Below, piece by piece: positions 13,701 through 22,021 of a stretch of 64,000 bases of DNA; position 1 is the stretch's first letter; every line of letters starts with the position of its first letter. The stretch comes from Cymbomonas tetramitiformis (Eukaryota > Chlorophyta > Pyramimonadophyceae > Pyramimonadales > Pyramimonadaceae), in NCBI GenBank assembly GCA_001247695.2, contig LGRX02033451.1:53761-117760 (forward strand), given 5' to 3'. The notes below the pieces were generated by a model. The model did not search any database, had not been told where the DNA came from, and saw only the letters and a program-made list of their open reading frames with translations. The translations under genes and the position numbers were made by a program.

Positions 13701-16700
13701 AAGAAGCACGCAACAACACACACCGCTGCAGCGAGAGACGTGCAATAGGACGACCATGCAACAACAAAACTGCAACAAGAGATGGGTTACGACACATCAC
13801 TGTGGCGAGAATCGCACAGCACACACCGCTGCAGCGAGAATCCGGCCAGGACACACCACTGCAGCAAGAAACACGCGACAACACACACCACTGCAGCAAG
13901 AAACACGCAACAGCACACACCACTGCAGCAAGAAACACGCAACAGCACACACCACTGCGGCGAAAGAGACTACAAGACACCACGCTGCAGCGGGAGACGC
14001 ACGACATATCACTGCAGCGAAAACCACACCCCAACACACGGCAAAGTCGCGTCATTAAAAACATAACTGCAGCGAGAACCGCACCAACACACGCTCCAGG
14101 GAGAAATACGCCAGGTCACACCGATGCCGGAGCGAATGCGCTAAGATACGCTCCAGGGAGAAATACGCCACGTCACACCGATGCCGGGGCGAATGCGCTA
14201 AGATACGCTCCAGGGAGAAATACGCCACGTCACACCGGTCTCGGAGCGAATGCGCTAAGATGCGCTCCAGGAGAAATACGCCACGTCACACCGATGCCGG
14301 GCGAATGCGCTAGAATCGCTCCAGGGAGAAATACGCCACGTCACACCGGTACGGAGTAGATGCGCTAAGATACGCTCCAGGGAAAAATATCGCCACGTCA
14401 CACCGATGCCGGAGCGAATGCGCTAAGATAGGCTGCAGAGAAATACGCCACGTCACACCGATACCGGAGTGAATGCGCTAAGATAGGCTGCAGAGAGAAT
14501 CACGCCACGTCACACCGATGCCGGGGCGAATGCGCTAAGATGCATCACTGCAGAGAGAAACACGCCACGTCAACCCAATGACGGGGTGAATACGCTAAGA
14601 TACATCGCTGCAGGGAGACACGCCACGTCACACCGCGGATGGGGCGAATGTGTTGAGATGCATCGCTGCAGAGAGGCGGCTCCAACCGCATTCGACCCGG
14701 GAATGTTGCCTCGAGCGAGCACTACAGACACGAGCAGCAGGCACTGGCATCGGCTGGTGTGCAAAGAGGGAAGGGGTCTGAAAGTTCACCTGGGTCGAGC
14801 AGAACCTCGTTTGGCTGCGTTTGTGCACCCGGAGCTGGCGGCAGAATGACATGTATCAGCTCAGCTTCGTCACTTTCCTGCACCACACAGAGCCGTCGCT
14901 GATGGAAAACCTTCGAGCAAGCTCCTCCATGCAGGCTACTTTTGGCCCTTGCTACGGAGACGAGACGCCCTAAATCGTGGTTGACTGAAAGGCGCCTCGA
15001 GGCAGGCTTTTGCCAACATGTAGGGACAGGCGAGCCTCCAGGTGACATCCGTGCACTCCACACACACAAGGCAGATGGGCTCTCCTGAACAGTGCGAGGG
15101 GCGGGGGCATCCTGCTCAGTGCAATGAGTGCAAGAGGGGGCACCTTGGCTGGTGGCGGGGGCATCCTGCTCAGTGCAATGAGTGCAAGAGGGGGCACCTT
15201 GGCTGGTGGTGGGGGCATCCTGCTCAGTGCAATGAGTGCAAGAGGGGGCACCTTGGCTGGTGGCGGAGGCATCTGCTCAGTGCAATGAGTGCAAGAGGGG
15301 GCACCTTGGCTGGTGGTGGGGGCATCCTGCTCAGTGCAAATGAGTGCAGAGGGGGCACCTTGGCTGGTGGCGGGGGCATCCTGCTCAGCGCAATGAGCGC
15401 AAGAGGGGCACCTTGGCTGGTGGCGGGGCATCATGTTCAGTGCAATGAGTGCAAGAGGGGGCACCTTGGCTGGTGGCGGCGCCATCATGTTCAGCGCAAT
15501 GAGCGCAAGAGGGGTCTGCCCCACAGCGAGGTACGCCCTCACCAACACCATCCAAGCACGAGCGCCTTTCACATTAAATGACACCTGCGATGACCTCCCC
15601 ACACCGATCACCCCGAAGCATCGGCCAGCCTTGCAACACTCAGCCTCCATCGAGAGCTCCAGCGCCAGTGCCCCGATTCCCTGGGTAGCAGCTGTATAGG
15701 AACGCTCCTACCGGAATTCAAGGGCTACTGTGAACCTTTTATTCATTTTACGAATAATTATTTATTTGCTCGATATAATCTACGTGGCGCTTACATGGTC
15801 CGACGTGGATATGACGGGTCACAACTTTTATTTTGTTAATTATTTTTCAAACCTCATTTTGGAATTAAAATCAATAAAAGGTCTACAGTAAGTGGGCGGG
15901 CGACCCTCGAAAGGTGGCAGTAAAACCAGAATGTGCTCAAAGGGTGGGAGAAGAGGTGTCAGGAAGATCGCTGACTGGACTACAACAATAGTAGTGCTGG
16001 GAACGGGCGGACCAGCGGGAAGCGGTGACGTCAGGAGCGCCTTACCGCATCACGCGCTGCACCGATGGCCGCCTGGTACTCCTTCATGTCCATGAAAGTC
16101 TCCGCAAGCGCCGTCAGCACCGGCACCGAGCGCGCATTCACTGCGCATCCCCCCCGCCCCGCTGAGCCACTTCCTTGGCCCTCAGAGGTGACCCTTGCGC
16201 GGGAAAGCACACGCAGCGCCCAGACAGCTGCCCTCAGAGGTGACCTGTTGCACAACACCCTACACGAGGCGCGGCCGTTCCTGGCACAGCACCTAGCAAG
16301 AGCCCTCGCAACGCAACAAAAGTGGCACTTGCTAAGCCAGCCCCAAACGCAGCTACAACCTGGGAGGGATTGAGGGTATTGCGCTGGTGCAGGTGCGGGA
16401 GGAAAGCATCAGCACCCTTGAGTGCCGCCTCGAGCGCCTGGAGGGCGTCATCAAAGAGACGGAGGTTACGCAAAGCCTGCACCAACGGCACCACCGCCTC
16501 GAACTGGTACTCCGCCACGGTACGGAAGAACTCCACCGCCTGTTGCAGATCGCCCCCCGCTGCTCTCTCAGGCGATCCTCCTTCCTTCTGGCGGCCCTCT
16601 GCTGGATCCACCACCTGCCCACCAGTCTGGAGCCTGACAGCCCGAGCCGGGCTCTCAGGAGCAGACGCTGGAACAGACGGCGTCGACGCGCGGTGCATCA

Positions 16701-19538
16701 AGGTGCACTCCTCGAAACCTGCGGAAAGTCTCAGGCAGGCGGTTTCGCCGGTTGCCGCTGCCCTCTCCTGGAAGCTGAATGCTCGAGGTATATTGAGACG
16801 GGAGAAGCCAGCGGAGGGGGTCGTATCCCACGAAGTGGTAGAGCTGAGCACGCCGCACCTGCGCTTGGCGCTGACGAGACTCGAAGTGGAGCAGCACGGT
16901 GTCGAGAAGGACGTCAGACCCTGGGGCATTGTAGATTATTCTGTGCACAACACACTCCACCTTTAGAGACCTGCCCCGAAAATGCTTGTGGGCTCCGGGC
17001 TTCTGGAAAGGGCGGAGATCCGCTGGTGAAAGCAGCTGGGGGCTCTCAGGCAGTGCCGAGAAAAGTCCAGCCGCGGCACCACAAGTTTCCCCAGCCCCTT
17101 ATCCCAACTTAACCCTCTCCCCTTCACCTCGCAACGGCCTATCCTAATAACAAGGCTCCGTGGCAAACCCCCTCCCGATAACACGGCCCACCGCAGCCCC
17201 ACCCAGACACAAGGCCGGGATGCATCGATCGCGATGTTAATACCCGTTCACGGTCACGTCCAATACACAAGAAGAGTTGCACTAGGGATGTGAAAGAGAT
17301 GGAGTAGCACCCTTCTTGCGTGATCGTCTGCAGCAAAGGGGCGACCGTGGTGGCGACACCCTCCGCATAAAGCTCGAGCACCGTCGCTAGAATCGTCCTG
17401 CGGCCCCAGATACCGATCAGAGACTCGCACCTCCCCGAGGCCCCGCTCCCCACGTCAGCCATCTGCCCTCTGTGCGGTCCGCAATCCCGTCAGAGACTAG
17501 CACTTCCCTTAACGGCCCGCACGATCCCTCGTGAAGCCTTCTCTGTGTACAGAGAAATTAGCTAAACCTACGTGCTTGAACTGTAGATAAAGCTATTGGT
17601 TTATCCTGGAAGGCAGAAAACACAGGCAAAGCACAAACGAGCCAGCCAAATATCGTTGTCCATGTTCTAGAACTTGTATTGTTACGATAAGGACGAGATT
17701 CCTGAGTAGAAGAACACAGCCAGAAGGGTGCTCCCCTTTGGCACATCCCTTCGCCTCTTCGCTGAAGTGTCCACACAGGTGCTGTCAGACCGCGCGGGCT
17801 CGCAAGCTGAAGTCTCCACGTGAGTGTGGTCAGGCCGCACTCAGGCCGCATTGAACAGTACGCCGAGTGCAACCAAAGGGCTGCACACTGACACAGAGTC
17901 GAGGCCTGCGTGAAGAAGGAGCTTGTCCTTTCGGGAAATGCAACGGCGAGAGAAAGCGGGGAGCGCACTTTTCTGTTTGCATCGACACGAGCTGGTCGAG
18001 GCGCCGGACGCAGCCAGTGCGGAGGAGCACGGAGGGCGGGATGCGGACGTTGCGTAGGAACGCGGAAACGAGTGCGCCCTTCCACATTTGCTCATCGACC
18101 TCGTAGTTCTCGCCCTCGCCGTCAGACTGCCCTCCACCCGCCGCTCCCGCGCCTGTTGTGAGATATCTGCCCTAGCGGTTGCGATGGGTGGAGCTGTCCG
18201 CATACGTTCGTTCACGTGTGCTTGGATGGAAATATCTTGTGTTTAGTCGAGGAGTTGCAACGAGCGCCACAAAATATGCGTACCAGAAGACAAGTTCGAG
18301 GACTTTGACGCGAGCACGGAGCCGGGAGAACTTGTGAACCATGGCCTCGAAGTGCGCGGTATGACTTCGACTTTGAGAGCGCGCAACGCTGAGGAACGGA
18401 ATAGGTCCGATCCAATCCAGAAGTCTCATTTTTCCACAACAGTGAAACCTTTGAGGCTAGGGCTGAAACGGACGAACAAAAAAGCATCCCCGAAAGGCCC
18501 ACAAATGCGAGAGGTAATAACGAATAGCTGTGGGACCTGACACACAGAAGACTTCACCCGGAGGCCCCAGAGATCCAAACGTGAGCAGGACTCCGACCAG
18601 CAGAACAACACCAGCAGCATCTCCTCACAGCTGTTGGTCGCAGTTTCAGAAGTGTGTTGGCTTATGCAAGGCGATCTAAGTAATATTATTGGCTGTTGGT
18701 TGTTGCGAAGGAGATATTGAAGGGCACAAATCGTCTGGGCTCTCGGGGATGCTGCGCCTCATCCCTTGTCTTTGAAAAAAAATGTGAAAAAAACCCCAAA
18801 ACAGATACTTCGGTGACCACCTGATATGAGACATAGAGCACGGAAACTGCCGGAAGGAAAAAGGGGCATCGATGGTTACCACTTGGGGGGAACGAGGTGC
18901 GGGTAGCTGCATGCAGATCCTAAGACAAGAAAATTTTATGGTTGTGGCTTGAATTTTCTTCGTTTCCATGTCGAAGGACCAACAACACGAACGATGAGGT
19001 GAAAACACTCCACACTTCAAAGGTAACACGCATGTCTCCGCGGGAGATAACGTCCTTCACCTTGAGGGAAACTCTGGCCAGCAATGCGATTGATTACATA
19101 TTTGGGGGGATATTGGAATCTCACCGCGTATGCAGTAACGCCACCTGGAACTGTAAGTTCACAACGAATGTCTAGTCGTGAGAAGGCGTCGTAGCAGCAG
19201 TATAAGCCTCCCTCCACGCGTACGTTCTTGTTGCCTCGGAAAAACGATCGCAGGAAAGTCCGATTCTCCAGTCCAGACTCCAGACTTGCAAAATATGCGG
19301 CAATAGAGGCTTGCGAAGACGTGTCGAGTCCGAGAACCCAGTGATAACCACCTGTGGCCAAGTCATCAGTATCCTCGTCCTCGCTCACTCCGCGTGGTCC
19401 CTTGCGCAGCCAACACAGATCGGGTGGCCCTATCCCTCCCCGTGCCGTAAGCGTCGCGACAGCCTCGTCACGGGCAATAACCGCTTCCCCTAAAGTGGTC
19501 TCGCAGTGCTCTGGTGTGTGCTTGATCGCCACCTCCAT
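7439..19538 (-). CDS. ChAPs-family TPR protein gene (BUD7/BCH1-like), multi-exon
   Basis: Exons read right to left encode a protein colinear with the ChAPs family: an N-terminal block with GPPDLCWL, YHWVLGLDTSS and FSRLDIR; TPR-like helices; the AYGLLVDIIDQLSWDKFL block; WLDEIIQ joined to AIYEDLAVYMDW; and a final TPR-like exon. In yeast ChAPs bind Arf1 and Chs5 (exomer) and sort membrane cargo from the trans-Golgi; a similar role here is inference. Two runs of exons have matching splice phases: 16718-16416, 16140-16046, 15584-15465, 14877-14790, 13349-13150, 12692-12504, and then the run ending at 9685, 9478-9394, 7791-7439. Exons between 19061 and 16718 and between 12504 and 9896 are only partly resolved. 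Start chosen at the ATG at 19538. Introns are full of minisatellites. No stop interrupts the resolved exons. Confidence 0.72.
8046..8350. repeat. GTGGCACCCT minisatellite in a ChAPs intron
   Basis: About ten copies of a ~27-bp unit, alternating as a ~54-bp higher unit, each with GTGGCACCCTAA followed by TGACGTCCCGCCACC or AAGCGCCGCACAAC. It lies inside the 9393-7792 intron. Long frames across it on both strands are repeat artefacts. Confidence 0.85.
8990..9095. repeat. Second block of the GTGGCACCCT repeat
   Basis: Three to four copies of the same GTGGCACCCTGATGACG-type unit in the same orientation, about 640 bp from the larger block and in the same intron. The AT-rich DNA between the blocks shows no gene. 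Confidence 0.75.
9394..9478 (-). CDS. ChAPs exon (AIYEDLAVYMDW)
   Basis: 85-bp exon between GGTGTTGCAG and AAAG|GTGAGCC. It encodes AIYEDLAVYMDWRYSEWK and KRRQKRLMK. Joined to the preceding exon it gives WLDEIIQ-AIYEDLAVYMDW, which parallels the ChAPs block in which a WLD motif is followed by a YEDLRVY motif. Phase 0 in, phase 1 out, matching both neighbours. Confidence 0.78.
9685..9896 (-). CDS. ChAPs exon ending in WLDEIIQ
   Basis: The frame runs from a Pro/Gln-rich linker (PPPPQREQQQQP) into ARKMQIYNAVVNLG and KGICAVWLDEIIQ, ending at the donor CAG|GTGTGT. The right (5') edge is not fixed: several AG acceptors are possible near 9800-9940. Confidence 0.65.
10105..10300 (-). CDS. Possible ChAPs exon, disordered linker
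   Basis: The minus-strand frame encodes a Gly/Ser/Glu-rich stretch (QKQVPQEALDVSSSDDAEGA) followed by GAG|GTGAGCC, a good donor. It lies in the right order for an extra disordered linker exon of the ChAPs gene. No homology is claimed. Confidence 0.3.
10400..10985. repeat. 36-bp minisatellite (GGATGCACGCAGCCTCCG)
   Basis: About 15 copies of a ~36-bp unit with GCGGATGCACGCAGCCTCCG, CCTTCTC and GATGACGCT. Some copies are shortened. It is open on both strands (Ser/Ala/Arg repeats), so frames here are artefacts. It sits in the central part of the ChAPs gene, presumably intronic. Confidence 0.85.
11640..12200 (-). CDS. Possible ChAPs exon with repeated helical motif
   Basis: A minus-strand frame encodes an Ala/Gly/Ser/Pro-rich region with three spaced copies of a short motif: MSLRQQHAV, MSLRELHAALK and GSLQDMHRALKGK. 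This internal repetition in one frame only argues for coding. Edges are uncertain. It lies between firm exons at 12692-12504 and 9896-9685, so a lineage-specific insert in the ChAPs protein is the simplest reading. Confidence 0.4.
12504..12692 (-). CDS. ChAPs exon with acidic run
   Basis: Acceptor GGATTCAG and donor AAG|GTATCTCC bound exactly 63 codons (phase 0/0): HSLRDTYAHLPGLRDKWKTR, then ELWGMLQ, then a Glu/Asp tract encoded by a CTC/ATC-type trinucleotide run at about 12538-12585. The acidic run is probably a disordered, length-variable linker. Confidence 0.65.
13150..13349 (-). CDS. ChAPs exon (LVDIIDQLSWDKFL block)
   Basis: 200-bp exon from CTCTGCAG to CAG|GTGCAAG, phase 1 in and 0 out. 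Encodes DLEVELKCVEE, a middle stretch with LPGASLV and QNAFVWSR, and IAYGLLVDIIDQLSWDKFLQ. The last part corresponds to the conserved ChAPs block before the C-terminal domain. The acceptor region is locally duplicated (13327-13372 and 13380-13425). Confidence 0.72.
13505..14045. repeat. ~32-bp CACTGCAGCAAGAAACACG minisatellite
   Basis: Degenerate tandem copies of a ~32-bp unit with CACTGCAGCAAGAAACACG and CACACAC, in the ChAPs intron 14789-13350. It gives misleading His/Thr-rich and Cys/Val-rich frames. Confidence 0.8.
14080..14690. repeat. ~57-bp minisatellite in the same ChAPs intron
   Basis: About ten copies of a ~57-bp unit: GCTCCAGGGAGAAATACGCC, ACGTCACACCGATGCCGG, GCGAATGCGCTAAGAT. Later copies drift to CTGCAGAGAGAAACACG. 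A second, distinct array next to the ~32-bp one. Confidence 0.85.
14790..14877 (-). CDS. ChAPs exon (ELIHVILPPAP)
   Basis: 88-bp exon between TGTGGTGCAG and CCAG|GTGAAC. Encodes ESDEAELIHVILPPAPG and a stretch ending NEVLLDP. Phase 0 in, phase 1 out: the hanging G joins AC of the next exon (13349) to give Asp. It resembles the ChAPs RVHLPLP-type segment after the TPRs. Confidence 0.68.
15090..15465. repeat. 54/55-bp minisatellite built from a TPR exon edge
   Basis: About seven tandem copies of a ~54-bp unit (GTGCAATGAGTGCAAGAGGG, GGCACCTTGGCTGGTGG). Read on the minus strand, units encode PLALIALSRMPPPPAK-type sequence including the AAG|GTGCCC donor of the exon at 15584-15465. Three copies stay in frame. 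Confidence 0.85.
15465..15584 (-). CDS. ChAPs TPR exon
   Basis: Exactly 40 codons (phase 0/0) from CATCGCAG to CCAAG|GTGCCC. Encodes VSFNVKGARAWMVLVRAYLA and VGQTPLALIALN, a TPR-like helix pair that continues the previous exon. The donor-side sequence has been amplified into the minisatellite just downstream. Confidence 0.75.
16046..16140 (-). CDS. ChAPs TPR exon
   Basis: 95-bp exon, phase 1 in and 0 out, acceptor GGATGCGCAG and donor GCG|GTAAGG. Encodes NARSVPVLTALAETFMDMKE and YQAAIGAARDA, a TPR-like segment that joins smoothly to VSFNVKGARAW in the next exon. Confidence 0.7.
16416..16718 (-). CDS. ChAPs TPR exon
   Basis: 303-bp exon from TTTCCGCAG to AAGG|GTGCTG. Encodes a Ser/Pro/Gly-rich start, then DLQQAVEFFRTVAEYQFEA and LRNLRLFDDALQALEAALK, a TPR. 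Its phase-1 end joins the exon at 16140. The acceptor choice is less certain than the donor. Confidence 0.6.
16810..16975 (-). CDS. Probable ChAPs exon (VLLDTVLLHFESR)
   Basis: After the acceptor CTCTAAAG the frame encodes VECVVHRIIYNAPGSDVLLD, then TVLLHFESRQRQ and LYHFVGYDPLRWLLP. It looks like real protein and is in the right order, but no donor in the right phase for the next exon was found. Either the boundary differs or a short exon is missing. Confidence 0.5.
17240..18430 (-). CDS. Region of probable ChAPs middle exons
   Basis: Three protein-like stretches occur in order on the minus strand: HFEAMVHKFSRLRARVK then VLELVFW before GTACGC (about 18350-18280); MWKGALVSAFLRNVRIPPSV and LRTGCVRRLDQLVSMQTEK (about 18090-17970); RTILATVLELYAEGVATTV and APLLQTITQEG (about 17410-17290). 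They sit between the N-terminal exon and the TPR exons, so they probably belong to the same gene. Exact edges were not resolved. Confidence 0.4.
19061..19538 (-). CDS. ChAPs N-terminal exon
   Basis: Start ATG at 19538-19536; an upstream in-frame start at 19625 would only add a hydrophobic stretch unlike the family. The exon encodes GIGPPDLCWLRKGPRGV, an acidic loop, YHWVLGLDTSSQASIAAYF, VEGGLYCCYDAFSRLDIRCE, LTVPGGVTAYAVRFQYPPK, ending near the donor CAAG|GTGAAGG. This is the part most clearly matching ChAPs proteins (GPPDL, GVD-SS, FSRLD-R and PPK motifs). Confidence 0.75.
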
Positions 19539-20211
19539 ATTGCTCGAAAAAGCTTTCCTCCTATGTGAAATAACTAGAAGCCACAAAAAAAAGTTTACAC
19601 TAGCATTTTCAACCACATTTGGCAAGAATTGTCAATCGAAGTCAAACCGCTAGGAATTCCTACAGATAAATATACGTCTAGATTTCTCGTTTGGTTGGAA
19701 GGCTTGCTGCTCAAACGTCTTTTTGCAGCGAAGTATCATTGACCATATTTGTTTCGTGTCACGAATATCATATTCCCATCTTTTATATCTTTAACTCTAT
19801 GACGGTTTGCCCTCCAATTCTGGAGGGAACCCCAGCCCCAGCAGGGGCAGTGATTCAGCTGCATTGTGCGAGCTGTAGCGTAGGGCCCATAGCCATATTT
19901 CGGTGCACAGGGGTCGAGTAGGTCCCTTGGGATAATTTGTACCGCCGTGGGGCTAAGGGGGGCGAGAAAAACCTGCAAAAAGTTTGCAGAATTTCTGGGG
20001 TCAAGTCATAGAAGTCCGGAGGGGGTAATCAGTGTGGTGGGTGGGTGAACTGAAGGTGGGCTGTCGAGTGATTCCCTTGATGGCTAAGGGCGTGCGAGCT
20101 ACTCGGATACTCCACAAGACATGCTTATAAGTCCCCTGAGGGGTGGAGGGTGGAGGGGTGGGAGAATAGTGGGATGACAGCCCGTGGCTGGCAGTCGTGA
20201 GAGGTCTACGT
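19539..20211. other. Upstream flank of ChAPs gene
   Basis: Presumed promoter and 5' UTR of the minus-strand ChAPs gene followed by unassigned DNA up to the first LTR copy. No clear TATA box or other gene was recognised. Confidence 0.35.
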
Positions 20212-20377
20212 TGTCGCAAACGCGTGCATATGATGGGACAAATACTGATAGTCCCGAGTAACTTCGATGCTCGCATGTATATATCTGGCATATTCTCAAC
20301 GTACACATAAGTCTGTAATAATCCAGGCATGTTCCAGCATAACACACGATCGTAGAGCTACAAAAATTTTGAAATTC

Positions 20378-20620
20378 TGCGAGAACAGGTGTTCCGCTCG
20401 GTGAAAACGAACTGGCTAACGAGCTGAGCTCCATAAACAGTCCGGCCGAGTGCTTTTATCATGCATCTCGGAAACCCGGATAATACGAAATAATGACTGA
20501 CAGTACAGTACTACTGTACTGTCATCCTAGCTACTAGCGGAGTCACGGTTCCGATCAGAGACAGGTCAGGCTAGGGGCTATCAGAGCCCATAATAATAAC
20601 CCTGAACCTAAAGTCTAGCA
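20378..20620 (-). repeat. 3' LTR of element C
   Basis: Begins TGCGAGAACAGG and ends AAGTCTAGCA on the plus strand (TGCTAGACTT...TCTCGCA in element sense). Contains a TACAGTACTACTGTACTGT palindromic stretch. CACCACC follows at the internal edge. Confidence 0.9.
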
Positions 20621-20804
20621 CACCACCCGGAGCTGTGACTGTAGCTAATAGGGCTAGGCAAGCGGAGCAAACTAAACAGATAACAAACAACTACTTCACT
20701 GGAAACAGATATACTTCTAGCTGGGTGCCCGGGGACTTGTCCCGGCACAACCCACCACTGCGGCTAAGGCTAATCACACCTCCAGGATTTGAAATAAGCA
20801 GACT

Positions 20805-21119
20805 CTAGCCACTGTAAAGCTGGTCGGCAGAGCCGAGTTCAGGTGACGGATTCCAATCAAGAAAAGCATCCGAAGTCAATTGAGAAGAGACACCATAAAT
20901 GTTGACACCACCAGACCCAAGCGGGTCAGGCGGATCCCAGAGTGGAGTGGCAAAACCATCAGACTGGTAAGTAGCCGAGGTCGATTGAGAAAAGAACCGC
21001 GGCACATCATGCAGCGGCAATGACGAAACAGCAGGCACCGTAGGCGGGTTAAGAGAATCCAGTAGTGCTTCATGGGACCGTAGTGAATCGTAGCCGTAAG
21101 TGGCTCCGGGCTCAACCAG
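20805..21119 (-). pseudogene. GAG C-terminal fragment of element C
   Basis: The last ~104 codons of element C's GAG, beginning at LVEPGATYGYDSL and ending ELGSADQLYSG before a stop at 20805. It corresponds to the LVEPGATV...PADQPQSG tail of element D. It was cut from the N-terminal part (38400-40276) by the G insertion, so it is not translated with it now. Confidence 0.85.
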
Positions 21120-21437
21120 TGTCAGGGTCATGACCGATGACATATGTGTCATACATGTCATACGTGTCATACCTGTCAGACATGTCATACCATGTCATGT
21201 CATGTCAATCGGTCGCGTCATATATTTATGACAATCGACAGTATGGTCGACCATGACTGTACATGTCGAGTCGCGTCATATATTGATATGACATTCGTCA
21301 GTACGGTCGACGATGACTGTACAGGTCGCCAGATGATAATGTCATATTATCAGGCATCCCTGTCATCGAGAGTTCGTAAGTCGAACTCGATGATGGCAAA
21401 GCGAAGATACATCTTGAATAACAAACAAGAACCATCT

Positions 21438-21693
21438 TACCGGAATATCCTAGTTCACAAGATATCAGAGGGTCTCGAACTGTGTGTGGATAAACTCTCT
21501 TAATAATATAAACCCTAAGCTATATATACCCCGAACGGTCTCGCAACGGTAACGGAGTCTAGCCTACCTGTGACACAGCGTATGTCACAGCACGAGCCTA
21601 CAGATCAGTCAGCAGTCCAGTGTTGGCCTAGGGGTCTGTCATAGGGGCCTGCACCGGGACTCCCAGTCAGGGCTGCCTATACAGATTCCAGCA
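21438..21693 (-). repeat. 3' LTR of element A
   Basis: 256 bp, identical by eye to 24779-25034. Contains AAGCTATATATACC, a TATA-like stretch. GGTGGTG precedes TGCTGG in element sense. Confidence 0.92.
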
Positions 21694-22021
21694 CACCACC
21701 CCAGCAATGTGGGTGGTGACTGGCTAGGAGAGTCAGAAGTGTAAGTTGTCAGGGCAGGAGCTAGGGTGACAGGTCCTAACTGCTAATCCAACTGTGCCAT
21801 TCTGATACACAAATCGGAACCCTCTAGCTAGTACAAGAGCAAAAGCATACAGGCAATGAGTGTCCTGCTAAACTACTGAAAAGGTCTGCACCAGCAAGTC
21901 AGATTGAAGAATATAAAGTTGTCAAAGCAAAAGCATAAACCAGATTGAAGACCAAGTTGAGGTCAAAGTACATCTCAGCACACCACTAGAAAAGTGGTGT
22001 ACTGCCAGAACCAGAAGTAAA

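Noticed and set aside
13498..14359. His/Thr/Arg repeat protein of 186-254 codons
   Set aside because: Minisatellite translation inside an intron with well-phased flanking exons.
21144..21503. CHTCHTCHTCQTCH cysteine/histidine-rich peptide
   Set aside because: Comes from the TGTCATAC repeats of the G LTR; the second copy at 37776 is the other LTR.
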